Assembly: GCF_030410375.1 (NCBI RefSeq)
Contig: NZ_JAUHHE010000003.1
Span: forward strand, 62,001-126,000
DNA from: Zwartia vadi
GTDB taxonomy: Bacteria > Pseudomonadota > Gammaproteobacteria > Burkholderiales > Burkholderiaceae_B
Length of the DNA stretch: 64,000 bases
Direction of reading: 5' to 3'
In this document: one piece after another, positions 35,128 to 45,239 of the stretch
Layout: every line of letters begins with the position of its first letter
Numbering within the stretch: the first letter of the stretch is position 1
Program-made: the position numbers and the translations under genes
The notes under the pieces: model-generated
What the model was told of the DNA's origin: nothing
What the model saw: only the letters and a program-made list of their open reading frames with translations
The model's database searches: none

Positions 35128-35924
35128 GTACTTTTCCCGCTTACGAAACGATTGCCACAGAGATGGTGAGCCCCCACGTACTTAAAGTCACACTCAATCG
35201 TCCACAAGTCGGCAATGCCATCAATACCCAGACTGGTCATGACTTGCTGGATCTTTGGAATCGTCTGACTGCAGATGCTGGAGAGGTGCGTTGCATTGTG
35301 TTGACCGGTGCAGGTGAAAAGATTTTCTGCGCAGGGGGTGACCTCAAGGAACGCAATGGCATGACAAAGCGTCAGTGGACACTGCAGCACGAGTTGTTTG
35401 AACGCATGTACTGGACCCTTGTGGATTTGCCTGTTCCTGTCATTGCCGCTGTAAATGGACACGCCTACGCGGGTGGTCTGGAAATGGCGCTGTCGTGTGA
35501 TTTCATCTATGCAAGCAATGCCGCCCGCTTTGCGCTGACCGAAGTCACACTTGGCATCATGCCAGGTGCCGGTGGCACGCAGAATCTGCCCCGCGCGATT
35601 GGTGAGCGTCGCGCCAAAGAAATTTTGATGACAGGAAAACCCTTTACTGCTCAACAAGCAAGCGAGTACGGATTAATCAATGCCATCCTGGAACCTGGAG
35701 AGGTTTTGGCCAAGGCGATCGAAACAGCAGAGGTGATTGCAGCGAATGCCCCACTTTCTGTGCGTCAAATCAAAAAATCCGTGCGTTATGGCGGTCAAAT
35801 GGAATTACGGACAGCCTTCCGTTTTGAAATCGAAGCGTACAACCACCTGATCGATACCGAAGACCGTATGGAAGGTGTCGCGGCATTTAACGAAAAGCGT
35901 AAAGCGAACTTCAAAGGCTGTTAA
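35124..35924 (+). CDS. Enoyl-CoA hydratase/isomerase family protein
   Basis: A 266-residue crotonase-fold enzyme. The oxyanion-hole segments CAGGDLKERN and AYAGGLEMALSCDF are present, and the usual EVTLGIMPGAGGTQNLPR block carries the position of one catalytic Glu. It should hydrate or isomerise the enoyl-CoA produced by the acyl-CoA dehydrogenase next door. AAAAGGAAGACAAA precedes the ATG, overlapping the CoA-transferase stop. Confidence 0.9.
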   Translation: MSTFPAYETIATEMVSPHVLKVTLNRPQVGNAINTQTGHDLLDLWNRLTADAGEVRCIVLTGAGEKIFCAGGDLKERNGMTKRQWTLQHELFERMYWTLVDLPVPVIAAVNGHAYAGGLEMALSCDFIYASNAARFALTEVTLGIMPGAGGTQNLPRAIGERRAKEILMTGKPFTAQQASEYGLINAILEPGEVLAKAIETAEVIAANAPLSVRQIKKSVRYGGQMELRTAFRFEIEAYNHLIDTEDRMEGVAAFNEKRKANFKGC

Positions 35925-35936
35925 GCGGAGCATCAC

Positions 35937-37121
35937 ATGGCAAATCCAAAGCAAAGTATCACCATCGAAACAGGTGAGGACTATCCCGAAATCCGCGAAG
36001 GCGTCAAACGAGTATGCGCGGACTTTCCTGGCTCATACTGGCGTGGTCTGGAGGAAAATCTGGCGTATCCGACTGAGTTCGTTCAGGCCCTGACCGCTTC
36101 AGGCTACTTGGGCGCACTGATCCCCGAAGAATATGGTGGGAGCGGCATGCCTTTGCGTGCCGCCGCAGTGATACTGGAAACGATTCACGCCTCCGGCTGC
36201 AATGCGGGTGCCTGCCATGCGCAGATGTACACGATGGGCACAGTTCTGCGGCATGGCAGTGAAGCACAAAAGAAAAAATACCTGCCTGACATTGCATCAG
36301 GAAAAGTGCGTCTCCAGGCTTTTGGCGTCACTGAACCCACGTCAGGAACAGACACAACAAAACTCAAAACGCGCGCTCAACGTCAAGGCGATCACTACAT
36401 TATCAACGGCCAGAAGGTCTGGACCTCGCGGGCATTGCACTCTGATTTGATGTTGCTGCTGGCACGCACGACACCCATCGAGGAATGCAAGAAAAAAAGT
36501 GACGGCCTGTCAGTCTTTTTGCTTGATATCCGTGATGGACTGGGTAAAGGTCTGGACATCCGCCCTCTTAAAGCAATGGTCAACCACCATGCTACCGAGG
36601 TGTTTTTTGATAATCTGACAATCCCTGCCGACAACTTGATTGGCGAGGAAGGTAAAGGATTCAAATATATTCTCGATGGCATGAATGCCGAGCGTATTCT
36701 GGTCTCGGCCGAGGCGATTGGCGATGCGCGCTGGTTCGCGAAAACGGCTGTCGCCTATGTCAACGAACGTCGCGTGTTTGACCGCCCCATTGGTCAAAAC
36801 CAGGCCGTTCAATTCCCCATCGCGCGGGCGCACGCTGAAACAGAAGCGGCGGACTTGGTCCTGCGACGTGCCGCTGCGCTCTTTGATGCGGGTCTGCCTT
36901 GTGGTGACGAAGCGAACATGGGTAAGCTACTCGCTTCAGATGCGACCTGGCATGCGGCAGAAGCCTGCCTCCAGTGCCATGGTGGCTTTGGTTATGCCAA
37001 GGAATATGACGTCGAACGCAAGTGGCGTGAAACCCGCCTGTTCCAGATCGCGCCGATTTCAACGAACTTAGTGCTTTCCTACATTGGCGAACACATGCTT
37101 GGCATGCCTCGCTCTTTCTAA
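35937..37121 (+). CDS. Acyl-CoA dehydrogenase
   Basis: A 394-residue FAD enzyme that introduces a 2,3 double bond into an acyl-CoA and passes electrons to ETF. Seen: QAFGVTEPTSGTDTTKLKT (the FAD/substrate motif), NGQKVWTS, and AEACLQCHGGFGYAKEYDVE near the C-terminus, where the family has its glycine-rich FAD-binding loop. The catalytic Glu position, in the usual context before the C-terminal helices, cannot be fixed with certainty by eye. It is 12 bp from the hydratase gene. Confidence 0.9.
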   Translation: MANPKQSITIETGEDYPEIREGVKRVCADFPGSYWRGLEENLAYPTEFVQALTASGYLGALIPEEYGGSGMPLRAAAVILETIHASGCNAGACHAQMYTMGTVLRHGSEAQKKKYLPDIASGKVRLQAFGVTEPTSGTDTTKLKTRAQRQGDHYIINGQKVWTSRALHSDLMLLLARTTPIEECKKKSDGLSVFLLDIRDGLGKGLDIRPLKAMVNHHATEVFFDNLTIPADNLIGEEGKGFKYILDGMNAERILVSAEAIGDARWFAKTAVAYVNERRVFDRPIGQNQAVQFPIARAHAETEAADLVLRRAAALFDAGLPCGDEANMGKLLASDATWHAAEACLQCHGGFGYAKEYDVERKWRETRLFQIAPISTNLVLSYIGEHMLGMPRSF

Positions 37122-37195
37122 AGGTCGCGGATTCTCACACCAGCCATCCGCATCAGCACATGTACTCAATACCTAACAATTAGCAGGAGACAGAC

Positions 37196-38569
37196 ATGAC
37201 AACTGGATTAACCAAGGCGCTCGCCGCATTTGTGGCAAACCCCACTTTTGGGGGTCAAGAGCAGGCAGCCTACGCTGTCGCTAAAACGGGTTTTATCGAT
37301 ACGATCGCGACCATGATGGCCGGTCATCGCGAACCTGTCGTTGATATTGTGCGCCAATTCTTTGCGCAAGCCACGACACCCGCTGAAGCCCCCGTCCCCT
37401 TTTTGGGCACTATGCATCCCGCCGCTCAGGCGGCATTTATCAATGCGGTCGCCGGTCATGCTCTCGACTACGACGACGTCGCGATCTCGGGGCATCCAAG
37501 CACCGTACTAGTGCCAGCCATCCTCGCCGAAGGCCACAGACTCAACAGCTCCGGGCTTGATGCAGTACGAGCCTATATTGTGGGTTACGAAGTCTGGGCT
37601 GAACTCGTCAGCCGGGAGCCCGATCAATACCATTTAAAGGGATGGCACCCAACAGGCGTCTTTGGTGCAGTGGGCGCCGCTGCCGCTGTCGCCTATCTCA
37701 ACAAGCTTTCTGAAGATGATGCCCGTCAGGCTCTTGCAATTTCCGCTAGCCTGGCTAGCGGACTCGTGGCAAATTTTGGCACGATGACAAAGCCTTTCCA
37801 TGCTGGACGTGCCGCTTCGCACGGCATTGATGCTGTGCGCCTATCCAAACTCGGTCTGACCTCCGCGCCTGACGTGTTTGAACACCCGGCAGGCTATTTG
37901 TTTGCCTTGTCCTTGTCTGGCCGTGCCGACCTCAAACGCCCTGCCGACACGCTTGGTAAAACCTTGCGCATTCTTGACAGTGGCCTGTCAATTAAGCGTT
38001 ATCCTGTTTGCTACTCGAGTCATCGCACGATCGATGGCGTGCTGGCAATTGTTGAACGCGAAAATCTCAAGGCCGAAGACATCAGTCAAGTCCATCTCAC
38101 CATCGGACCCGCTCAAGCCTCAATGTTGAGAAACAAGCATCCCGTAACGGGGCTTGAAGCGAAATTCAGTGCACAGTTTGCGGTAGCGTCAGCCGTCGTG
38201 GCACGCCAAGTCGGGCTCTCTCAACTCACAGACGAATTTGCGACGCGTCCGGATGTCTCGGAGCTCTATGGCAAGGTCACCATCACGACCGTTGATACAG
38301 CATGCCCCTTGGAGCCGGCTTTTGCGCTGACAGATCGTGTCGTCATCGAAACCAAAAGTGGACAAAAATTTGACTCCGGAGAAATCCGCTTTCCATTGGG
38401 CAATGCGAAAAATCCAATCGATGCCGCTGGCTTGAAGGCGAAATTTATGGATTGTGTCGCCACAGGCAAAGCTATAAATCCATCCCTGCACGGTGCAGAC
38501 GATGGACTTTACGATCGAATCGCAAGTCTTGAAACGCTCCCCAGCGTGAAGACCCTTTTTGGCAGATAG
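37196..38569 (+). CDS. MmgE/PrpD family protein (second copy)
   Basis: A 457-residue member of the same family as the gene at 26230-27645, but clearly different in sequence. Seen: GHALDYDDVAISGHPSTVLVP, with the family Asp pair, MTKPFHAGRAASHGID and KRYPVCYSSHRTIDGVLA. It probably handles another di- or tricarboxylate dehydration or decarboxylation in the pathway. AGCAGGAGACAGAC supplies the ribosome binding site. It closes the island: the next gene, 36 bp on, is a photolyase. Confidence 0.87.
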   Translation: MTTGLTKALAAFVANPTFGGQEQAAYAVAKTGFIDTIATMMAGHREPVVDIVRQFFAQATTPAEAPVPFLGTMHPAAQAAFINAVAGHALDYDDVAISGHPSTVLVPAILAEGHRLNSSGLDAVRAYIVGYEVWAELVSREPDQYHLKGWHPTGVFGAVGAAAAVAYLNKLSEDDARQALAISASLASGLVANFGTMTKPFHAGRAASHGIDAVRLSKLGLTSAPDVFEHPAGYLFALSLSGRADLKRPADTLGKTLRILDSGLSIKRYPVCYSSHRTIDGVLAIVERENLKAEDISQVHLTIGPAQASMLRNKHPVTGLEAKFSAQFAVASAVVARQVGLSQLTDEFATRPDVSELYGKVTITTVDTACPLEPAFALTDRVVIETKSGQKFDSGEIRFPLGNAKNPIDAAGLKAKFMDCVATGKAINPSLHGADDGLYDRIASLETLPSVKTLFGR

Positions 38570-38605
38570 ACCCGCCTAGTCTAAACATGTAGAGATCAAC
38601 GCGCG

Positions 38606-40165
38606 ATGAATCACAGCGTGGTGTGGTTTAAAAAGGACTTTCGAGTCTACGATCACGCCGCGCTGACTGCCGCGGCCAAACGTGGTCGTGTCTGTTGCCT
38701 CTACATCATCGAGCCAAGCCTTTGGCGTAGCCCGGACGCCTCGACACAGCATTACACGTTCACCCTTGAATGTTTGAGAGACCTGTATGTCGCCATCAAA
38801 CGCCTAGGTGGACAATTACATGTCGTGACGGGCGAGGCACTCGACGTCCTGCAAAGGCTGCACGCCAGCATGCCTTTCGATGCGTTGTTTTCTCATCAGG
38901 AAACCGGCCACGCACTCAGCTACGCGCGCGATCTCGCAGTAGGAAAATGGTGTCGCCAACAAGGCATCGCATGGCACGAACCTCTGCAATTCGGTGTCGT
39001 CAGACGACTGACTAATCGAAATCTCTGGCAACCCGCCTGGGAGGCGCACATGCAACAAGACTGCATACCTGCTCCCTCCCAAATTGAAGCACTCGCCTTA
39101 CCTTGGTCCGAGCCGCGTCCGCCAAGCGCACAAGAGCTGGGAATCGATCCTCTGGATCCCCCTCATCGCCAAAAAGGAGGTCGCCAAGCCGCTCTGGCTA
39201 CTCTCGAAGACTTTCTGGAAAACCGTAGCGAGCAATATCGTGGAGGCATTTCCTCGCCATTGTCCGCACCCACCGCATGTTCGAGGATTTCAGCGTATCT
39301 GACCTATGGCTGCCTGAGTATGCGCGAGGTTGTGCATGCCATCATTTCTGTGCTTGAACAGATCCCGGCAGAGAGTCGCCAGGCAAAAGGCTTGCGCGCC
39401 TTCATGAGCAGGCTGTACTGGCATTGTCATTTCATTCAAAAACTGGAGTCAGAGCCTGAACTCGAGTGGCAAAACCTGCATCGTGGCTATGACGGCCTGA
39501 GAGAAAACGATTGGAACGCAGAATATTTTGCTGCGCTTAGTCAAGCGCGGACCGGCTGGCCCTTGGTGGATGCTTGTGTCTTGATGCTCAAAGATATGGG
39601 CTGGATCAATTTTCGGATGCGCGCCATGCTGGTCTCGACGGCAGCATATCCGCTCTGGCTGCACTGGCGTGAGGTTGGTCAATGGCTGGCACGACATTTT
39701 TTAGACTACGAGCCCGGTATCCACTGGAGTCAAATGCAGATGCAATCGGGCACGACCGGGATCAATATCCCGCGCATCTATAACCCCATCAAACAAGCGA
39801 GAGACCACGATCCTAATGGTGTGTTCGTTCGACGCTGGATTCCTGCGCTTCGAAAGGTGCCGAACACATGGCTGTTTGAGCCTTGGCGCCTGACAGCCGA
39901 TCTCAAACAGCAGTTTGGTATGTTGGAATCTGAAGCACTTCCTGTCCCGATCGTTGATTTGGAAAGCGCTACACGCGAAGCGAAAAGAAAACTCTATGAT
40001 CGACGCGGGCAAGCTAGCGTTCAGGCTGCAAAAAAAGAAATCATTGAAAAGCATGCTTCTCGCAAGCAGACTCATCAGCGCCGAAATACGCTTACAGCGC
40101 GCGCCACGCGAAAGACCCGGGACGCGCAGGCCAGCCCACCCACTCAATTCACTTTGGACTTCTGA
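38606..40165 (+). CDS. Photolyase/cryptochrome family protein (first of three)
   Basis: A 519-residue flavoprotein with the photolyase alpha/beta N-terminal domain ([20 protein letters not shown]) and the FAD-binding helical domain ([53 protein letters not shown]). It differs from class I E. coli PhrB and from the DASH and FeS types next door. Repair of pyrimidine dimers or photoreception are both possible. The C-terminal 60 residues are basic and Lys/Arg-rich, which suggests DNA binding. Its stop overlaps the DUF2256 start by one base. Confidence 0.88.
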   Translation: MNHSVVWFKKDFRVYDHAALTAAAKRGRVCCLYIIEPSLWRSPDASTQHYTFTLECLRDLYVAIKRLGGQLHVVTGEALDVLQRLHASMPFDALFSHQETGHALSYARDLAVGKWCRQQGIAWHEPLQFGVVRRLTNRNLWQPAWEAHMQQDCIPAPSQIEALALPWSEPRPPSAQELGIDPLDPPHRQKGGRQAALATLEDFLENRSEQYRGGISSPLSAPTACSRISAYLTYGCLSMREVVHAIISVLEQIPAESRQAKGLRAFMSRLYWHCHFIQKLESEPELEWQNLHRGYDGLRENDWNAEYFAALSQARTGWPLVDACVLMLKDMGWINFRMRAMLVSTAAYPLWLHWREVGQWLARHFLDYEPGIHWSQMQMQSGTTGINIPRIYNPIKQARDHDPNGVFVRRWIPALRKVPNTWLFEPWRLTADLKQQFGMLESEALPVPIVDLESATREAKRKLYDRRGQASVQAAKKEIIEKHASRKQTHQRRNTLTARATRKTRDAQASPPTQFTLDF

Positions 40166-40332
40166 TGACAATACCTTCCCCCATGCGCGGACGCAAGAAA
40201 ACAGATTTACCCAGCAAAATCTGTCTGCGCTGCGGCCGCCCTTTTACATGGCGTAAAAAATGGGAGCGTGACTGGGAAAGCGTGAAATTTTGTTCTGATA
40301 AATGCAGAGCATCCTCGGGAGCGATCAAGTGA
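40165..40332 (+). CDS. DUF2256 zinc-ribbon-like small protein
   Basis: A 55-residue protein with four cysteines in the DUF2256 pattern: CLRC (C20, C23) and CSDKC (C43, C47), with the conserved [12 protein letters not shown] between them. The spacing suggests a zinc ribbon. DUF2256 genes are repeatedly found beside photolyase/cryptochrome genes; their function is not known. It starts within the photolyase stop (TGATG), and the next gene starts at a GTG overlapping its stop, so it is locked in the operon. Confidence 0.88.
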   Translation: MTIPSPMRGRKKTDLPSKICLRCGRPFTWRKKWERDWESVKFCSDKCRASSGAIK

Positions 40333-41675
40333 GCACCTTGATTTACTGGTTTCGCAATGATCTGAGATTGATCGACTCCCCCGCGCTGAGACAAGTCTGT
40401 GAAGCGAAATACTTGCTTGCTGTGTATGTACTCCCGCCAGAGAAGGTCGAGACGTGCTGGGGCTTCATACGCATGAGCGCACTGCGCAGGCAACACTTGA
40501 TTCATACACTCGTTGCTCTTGATCATGAACTGCGAGCACTCGGCAGCCAACTCCTTGTGTTGGAGGGAAATCCCGTGCAAACCCTGGCTGCACTAGTCAA
40601 GTCTACGCATGCATACGCAATTGTTTGCGAGCAAATCGCTGCGCCCGAGGAACAGGAAGACGTTGCACAGCTCAAAGCCCTTGGTATTGACGTGCGGGAA
40701 CAATGGCAATCGACCATGCTGGATCCAAAAACCTTGCCCTTCACTCCACAATCGATGCCCGATATGTTTACTCAGTTTAGACAAAAGATTGAAGTCAAAG
40801 GGCTACGCGCACGCCTGCCCCTAGAGCCACCTCTGAGGCTGCCTGAACTGCCTGTACTGCCTGATATGTCTGCCCTGTCTGCTAGTCTGCGTTTCGAAGG
40901 CTTGTCACTTGAACGGCTTGAACAAGTCGCTCAAGTGAACGTCAGTGCAACCATGAGCGCGACCAACAATCCTCCTTGTCCTGCAGGAACGGCTCAAGGA
41001 CTGCGTCATTTGGACGATTATTTCTCCAGCGAACATCCGCATACATACAAACAGACACGCAATCAGCTTTCAGGTGAGCATTTCTCTACTGGCTTTTCGA
41101 TCTGGCTTGCAAGCGGTGCGCTCTCCGCTCCAATGATCGTTGCGCGCCTCTCTCAATATGAGTCTGAGAGGGGTGCGAATGAGAGTACCTACTGGATCTG
41201 GTTTGAACTTGTCTGGCGCGATTATTTTCGGTTTTTACACTTGAAATATGGACGCTCGCTTTACCTACGTGATGGCTTGAAACATGGCGATCAACTTGCT
41301 GCCCTGCCCACACTCGCGATACCGAACAAAGGTATTGCACAAAAGCTCTTTCAGCAATGGACGCAAGGGCAGACAAAAAATACCCTAGTCAATGCAGGGA
41401 TGAACGAACTTCGCAACACGGGCATGCTGTCAAATCGCATGCGTCAAATTGTGGCGAGTTATTTAATTTACGACCTGAAAATTGACTGGCGCGCCGGTGC
41501 TGCCTGGTTTGAATCTCAACTCCTGGATTTTGATATCTACAGTAACCAGGGTAATTGGCTTTATATCGCAGGCAGAGGGACGGATCCCAGAGGCGGTCGC
41601 CGAATGAATATGGAAAAACAAACGCAAGACCACGACCCCGAAGGTCTGTATCGCAAACAATGGGCACACCGATGA
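40329..41675 (+). CDS. Cryptochrome DASH family protein
   Basis: A 448-residue flavoprotein starting at the GTG that overlaps the DUF2256 stop (GTGA). Seen: [20 protein letters not shown], the DASH marker [10 protein letters not shown] and [12 protein letters not shown], then [15 protein letters not shown] and [24 protein letters not shown] proteins mainly repair cyclobutane dimers in single-stranded DNA and bind FAD with a folate antenna. A frame extension to 40302 exists, but it overlaps DUF2256 and lacks family sequence. Its stop overlaps the next gene by 4 bp (ATGA). Confidence 0.9.
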   Translation: MSTLIYWFRNDLRLIDSPALRQVCEAKYLLAVYVLPPEKVETCWGFIRMSALRRQHLIHTLVALDHELRALGSQLLVLEGNPVQTLAALVKSTHAYAIVCEQIAAPEEQEDVAQLKALGIDVREQWQSTMLDPKTLPFTPQSMPDMFTQFRQKIEVKGLRARLPLEPPLRLPELPVLPDMSALSASLRFEGLSLERLEQVAQVNVSATMSATNNPPCPAGTAQGLRHLDDYFSSEHPHTYKQTRNQLSGEHFSTGFSIWLASGALSAPMIVARLSQYESERGANESTYWIWFELVWRDYFRFLHLKYGRSLYLRDGLKHGDQLAALPTLAIPNKGIAQKLFQQWTQGQTKNTLVNAGMNELRNTGMLSNRMRQIVASYLIYDLKIDWRAGAAWFESQLLDFDIYSNQGNWLYIAGRGTDPRGGRRMNMEKQTQDHDPEGLYRKQWAHR

Positions 41676-43201
41676 CAACACTTCGCCTGGTACTGGGTGA
41701 CCAACTCAACCCGACACATAGCTGGTTTGAACAGCGCGATGACACGATCATTTACACCTTGATGGAGATGCGTCAGGAGACAGACTATGTCTTGCATCAT
41801 GCCCAAAAAGTACTGGGTATTTTTGCAGGTCTGCGCGATCTGGCGGCCTATCTGACTGCCCAAGGTCACCGCGTGCACTATCTAGCCATTGATGATCCAG
41901 ACAATACGCAATCGCTGACGGGCAATATCGATCAGTTACTCAAGCGCTATGGCTGTTCGCGTTTCGAATATCAACAACCTGACGAATGGCGTCTGGATTC
42001 GCAACTCAAAATCTATGGACAAGGTCTGACGATTGATGTCGAGATGTGCGAGAGCGAACATTTTTATACGACCCGGACTGAGGCGGGTGAACTATTCAAG
42101 GGACAGAAAAGCTGGTTGATGGAGCGTTTTTATCGGCAGATGCGCACCAAACATCAGGTATTAATGCTGGACAGTAAACGCCCTGTTGAAGGGCAATGGA
42201 ATTTCGATCACGAGAATCGTAAGCGCTGGAGTGGCAAACCTCCAGAGCCCTCCGACCAACGCGCCAGACATGATCACACTGAGCTGTGGGAGACTATTGA
42301 GCGTTGCGGCGTTGAAACTTTTGGTGCCCCGCAGGCTGCCTCCTTTGCCTGGCCCCTGAATCGCCAGGAAGCACTCCGCGATCTGGATCGTTTCATCGAA
42401 GACATCTTGCCGTACTTCGGAGACTATCAGGATGCCATGAGTACCGGACATTGGAGGCTGTTTCATTCTCTACTGTCATTTGCCTTAAACACCAAGATGC
42501 TTAACCCCCGGGAGGTTGTCGCGCGCGCCGAGCAGGCATGGCGAGACGGCAAAGTCTCGATTGCCACGGCTGAAGGTTTTATCAGGCAAATTCTGGGTTG
42601 GCGCGAATACATTCGGGGAATGTATTGGCATCACATGCCCGAGTACGCCTCACACAACAAGTTTGATCACACGACCCCTCTGCCCGATTGGTTCTGGACT
42701 GGCAAGACCAAGATGCAATGCCTCTCTCGTTCGATCGGTCAATCACTTGAGCACGCTTACGCCCATCACATTCAGCGACTGATGATCATCGGTAACTTTT
42801 CCCTGCTTGCCGGGCTCGATCCCGGGGCCCTGCATCGCTGGTATCTTGGGATATATATCGACGCATTTGAATGGGTAGAGCTGCCAAACACAGTCGGTAT
42901 GAGTCAGTTTGCCGACGGCGGGTTGCTCGCCACCAAACCCTATGTCTCGAGCGCGGCCTATGTGGATCGTATGAGCGATTACTGCAAGGGTTGTCATTAC
43001 GACAAGAAGCAACGGGAAGGCGAACGGGCATGCCCTTTTAATGCTTTGTATTGGGATTTTTTTATCCGGCACGAATCGACACTCTCAAACAATCATCGTC
43101 TGGGAATGGTGTACCGAAATATAGAAAAAATGGATGAAAGCGCAGTCAATGCCCTGCAACAAAGAGCCCAGGACATCAAGCGCGCATTGAATGAATACTA
43201 A
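41672..43201 (+). CDS. FeS-type (6-4) photolyase, FeS-BCP family
   Basis: A 509-residue cryptochrome/photolyase of the bacterial class with an iron-sulfur cluster and the (6-4) repair chemistry shown for Agrobacterium PhrB. Seen: LVLGDQLNPTHSW at the N-terminus and four Cys in family positions (KMQCLSRS, then YCKGCHYDK and ERACPFNALYW) for the 4Fe-4S cluster. Members use 6,7-dimethyl-8-ribityllumazine as antenna. The frame opens at 41555, but the ATG at 41672 in the DASH stop is the start by family alignment. It is the end of the operon and converges on phhB. Confidence 0.92.
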   Translation: MTTLRLVLGDQLNPTHSWFEQRDDTIIYTLMEMRQETDYVLHHAQKVLGIFAGLRDLAAYLTAQGHRVHYLAIDDPDNTQSLTGNIDQLLKRYGCSRFEYQQPDEWRLDSQLKIYGQGLTIDVEMCESEHFYTTRTEAGELFKGQKSWLMERFYRQMRTKHQVLMLDSKRPVEGQWNFDHENRKRWSGKPPEPSDQRARHDHTELWETIERCGVETFGAPQAASFAWPLNRQEALRDLDRFIEDILPYFGDYQDAMSTGHWRLFHSLLSFALNTKMLNPREVVARAEQAWRDGKVSIATAEGFIRQILGWREYIRGMYWHHMPEYASHNKFDHTTPLPDWFWTGKTKMQCLSRSIGQSLEHAYAHHIQRLMIIGNFSLLAGLDPGALHRWYLGIYIDAFEWVELPNTVGMSQFADGGLLATKPYVSSAAYVDRMSDYCKGCHYDKKQREGERACPFNALYWDFFIRHESTLSNNHRLGMVYRNIEKMDESAVNALQQRAQDIKRALNEY

Positions 43202-43241
43202 GTGACGACTTGCCCAGAGTGTCAACCTGGCGAAGGCCTTG

Positions 43242-43541
43242 TCATGCCGGCAAGAGTTGATCGATGGCGCAAGCCAACTCAATATCCCTCAAAGACAAAC
43301 CATCAGCATCGTGAGTCGTCAGCTTGATGGATACCTTGTGATAGACATTGGACCACTCAGGGTGATGATCATGCTTCTCAGCGAGAAGGGCCACACGCGC
43401 CATAAAAGCAAAAGCCTCGCTGAAGTCTTTAAATACCCAATTCCTGAGTAAAGCACCACCATTTTGAGGCTCGTATTGCCAATTTGGGCAACGCGCGCAA
43501 GCAGCAGCAATTTCATCGTCCTGCAGTTTCATCACACGCAT
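43242..43541 (-). CDS. phhB: Pterin-4a-carbinolamine dehydratase, PhhB/PCD type
   Basis: A 99-residue enzyme that dehydrates 4a-hydroxytetrahydrobiopterin. The family motif [31 protein letters not shown] is visible in parts: HDHHPEW and the Asp before GLS. Of the family's roles, recycling a phenylalanine hydroxylase cofactor has no partner here; a general pterin role beside folE is more in keeping with the neighbours. An alternative start is Met4 at 43532. It is the last gene of the minus-strand run with folE. Confidence 0.92.
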   Translation of the reverse strand: MRVMKLQDDEIAAACARCPNWQYEPQNGGALLRNWVFKDFSEAFAFMARVALLAEKHDHHPEWSNVYHKVSIKLTTHDADGLSLRDIELACAIDQLLPA

Positions 43542-43578
43542 GACATGATATTCCCTTCGATATACATCGCTGAAGATG

Positions 43579-44793
43579 CTAAGAAATTTGCGAGTTGGGG
43601 GCGGCAGGTTCTCGCGGCAACAACATCACCACCAAAGCCGTGCATGCGGCAAAGCCAGCCATCACCATCAACATCACCTCAAAGCCCAAACTTTTCACTG
43701 AGGGGCCAAGCGCCCAAACTGCCAGCGAGCTCAAACCTAGCGAAATCGCCAAACGAATCCCGGCTACACGCGATCGCATCCTGTCATCGACGTAGCGCAC
43801 TACCATGACATCGACAAAAGGGATCGCGCCGAAAATAAACACCATCACTCCCAACAGCGCGGCGAACAACCACCAGCCCTGCGCATAGGAAGCCAGCAAG
43901 AAAAGAGGGATTTGCAATAAAACAATACCAAGAAACAGGGGGCGGACAGCGAAACGATCCAGCAGCTTTCCAACAACAACCTGCATCAAGGAGGCGACAG
44001 TGTAGATCACGGCCAGCATGATGCCCAAAGTCGCAGGATCTTCAACAATCCCTTTAAAGCGCTCTAGCAATAACTGGCCATTGCCATTGGTTGTGAAGTT
44101 AAAAAGCACGCTGCCGGTTGCTGCACTTACGGTCATCACGGCGAGTGCGCGTGCAACCAAGCCAGGAGGGAAATTGACTGCGGCTTTGGCCTTGCGCTTG
44201 GCAGGCACCTCTGTCTCCGCGGGGCACACATAGGCAAACCAGATGCCTAAAGCGATGGACATGAATGCGGGAATCGCGAAGGCAGCACGCCAACCCAGCC
44301 ATTTGATCAAAAATCCGCTCAACACTGCGGCAAGCGCCACGCCGAGATTACCTGCCAAACCATTCACACCAATCGCATAGCCGGGATTCGTCGATTTTTG
44401 TACCAGAAAGGGAATCCCCACAGGATGGTAGATCGAAGCAAACGCTCCCACCAAGGTGAGTGCGGCCGCCATTTGCCAAGCATTTTGGCTCAACGCGGCG
44501 AGCAAGGTCGATACACCCATACCAACAAAAAACACGATCATCATGCGGCGGCGACCCCAAAGGTCACCCAGACGCCCTGACGGAATTGAGCCCAGGCCAA
44601 ACAGCACAAAAGCACCGACGCCATAAGGCATCAGGTCCTCCCAGCTATCAAACCCGAAATCAATCGCGATCACTCCGACCGATGCCGCAAAAATCAGGAG
44701 GAACATGTGATCAAGTCCATGCCCCACGTTCAGTAATAGTCTGACGACCAGAGAGTGGTCTTTTGTCTCAAGTGATGCAGTGTCCGCATTCAT
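43579..44793 (-). CDS. MFS transporter of unknown substrate
   Basis: A 404-residue, 12-helix major facilitator protein. Seen: [19 protein letters not shown], the A-motif between helices 2 and 3, and [13 protein letters not shown] in the second half. The substrate cannot be assigned. It lies between the BLUF and phhB genes, 18 bp from the former and 37 bp from the latter, so it is probably co-transcribed with the pterin/light genes. Confidence 0.85.
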   Translation of the reverse strand: MNADTASLETKDHSLVVRLLLNVGHGLDHMFLLIFAASVGVIAIDFGFDSWEDLMPYGVGAFVLFGLGSIPSGRLGDLWGRRRMMIVFFVGMGVSTLLAALSQNAWQMAAALTLVGAFASIYHPVGIPFLVQKSTNPGYAIGVNGLAGNLGVALAAVLSGFLIKWLGWRAAFAIPAFMSIALGIWFAYVCPAETEVPAKRKAKAAVNFPPGLVARALAVMTVSAATGSVLFNFTTNGNGQLLLERFKGIVEDPATLGIMLAVIYTVASLMQVVVGKLLDRFAVRPLFLGIVLLQIPLFLLASYAQGWWLFAALLGVMVFIFGAIPFVDVMVVRYVDDRMRSRVAGIRLAISLGLSSLAVWALGPSVKSLGFEVMLMVMAGFAACTALVVMLLPREPAAPNSQIS

Positions 44794-44811
44794 ATTATTT
44801 TGTTTGTCCTA

Positions 44812-45237
44812 TCAGGCTCGGCCAATAATCGAGGCAGTCAGCATGAGCTCTTCGAGCAAAGCAAGTGAAACTTCGCCAGACACAGCATACGGGTCAAGCT
44901 CAGGCTGCTCGGAGTACTTTAAAACAATTGAGGTGTTTAATTTTGAAAGATTCACCTGACCCATCGTCCAGCCGCCAAACCGTCGCTCCCTGATCTCTGA
45001 ATAGTGAAGCAGTGCGACATCCTTGTGGCGCGTATCACGCACTATGTGACCGTAAAGCTCGTTCACCTGTTTGCGGCCACCTTCGATCGCCTGCAGATAA
45101 ATACCTCCACCGTAGCAAAGAATGCCGGTGATGCCATTGGCCATATTGAATTTGCGTGCCGAGTCCAAAATGGATTCAGTCACATCGTTTGCGCTTGGAT
45201 CAAGCGCGCGACTGACATATAACAAACGAACCAGCAT
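44812..45237 (-). CDS. BLUF-domain blue-light photoreceptor
   Basis: A 141-residue short BLUF protein that binds FAD and signals through its flavin-Tyr-Gln network. The Tyr at position 7 (LVRLLYVSRAL) and the Gln in the GGIYLQAIEG block are both present, as is the ITGILCY stretch. It has no fused output domain, so it must act on a partner. The start is the ATG at 45237, 2 bp after folE, rather than the in-frame TTG at 45243. Confidence 0.92.
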   Translation of the reverse strand: MLVRLLYVSRALDPSANDVTESILDSARKFNMANGITGILCYGGGIYLQAIEGGRKQVNELYGHIVRDTRHKDVALLHYSEIRERRFGGWTMGQVNLSKLNTSIVLKYSEQPELDPYAVSGEVSLALLEELMLTASIIGRA

Positions 45238-45239
45238 GA

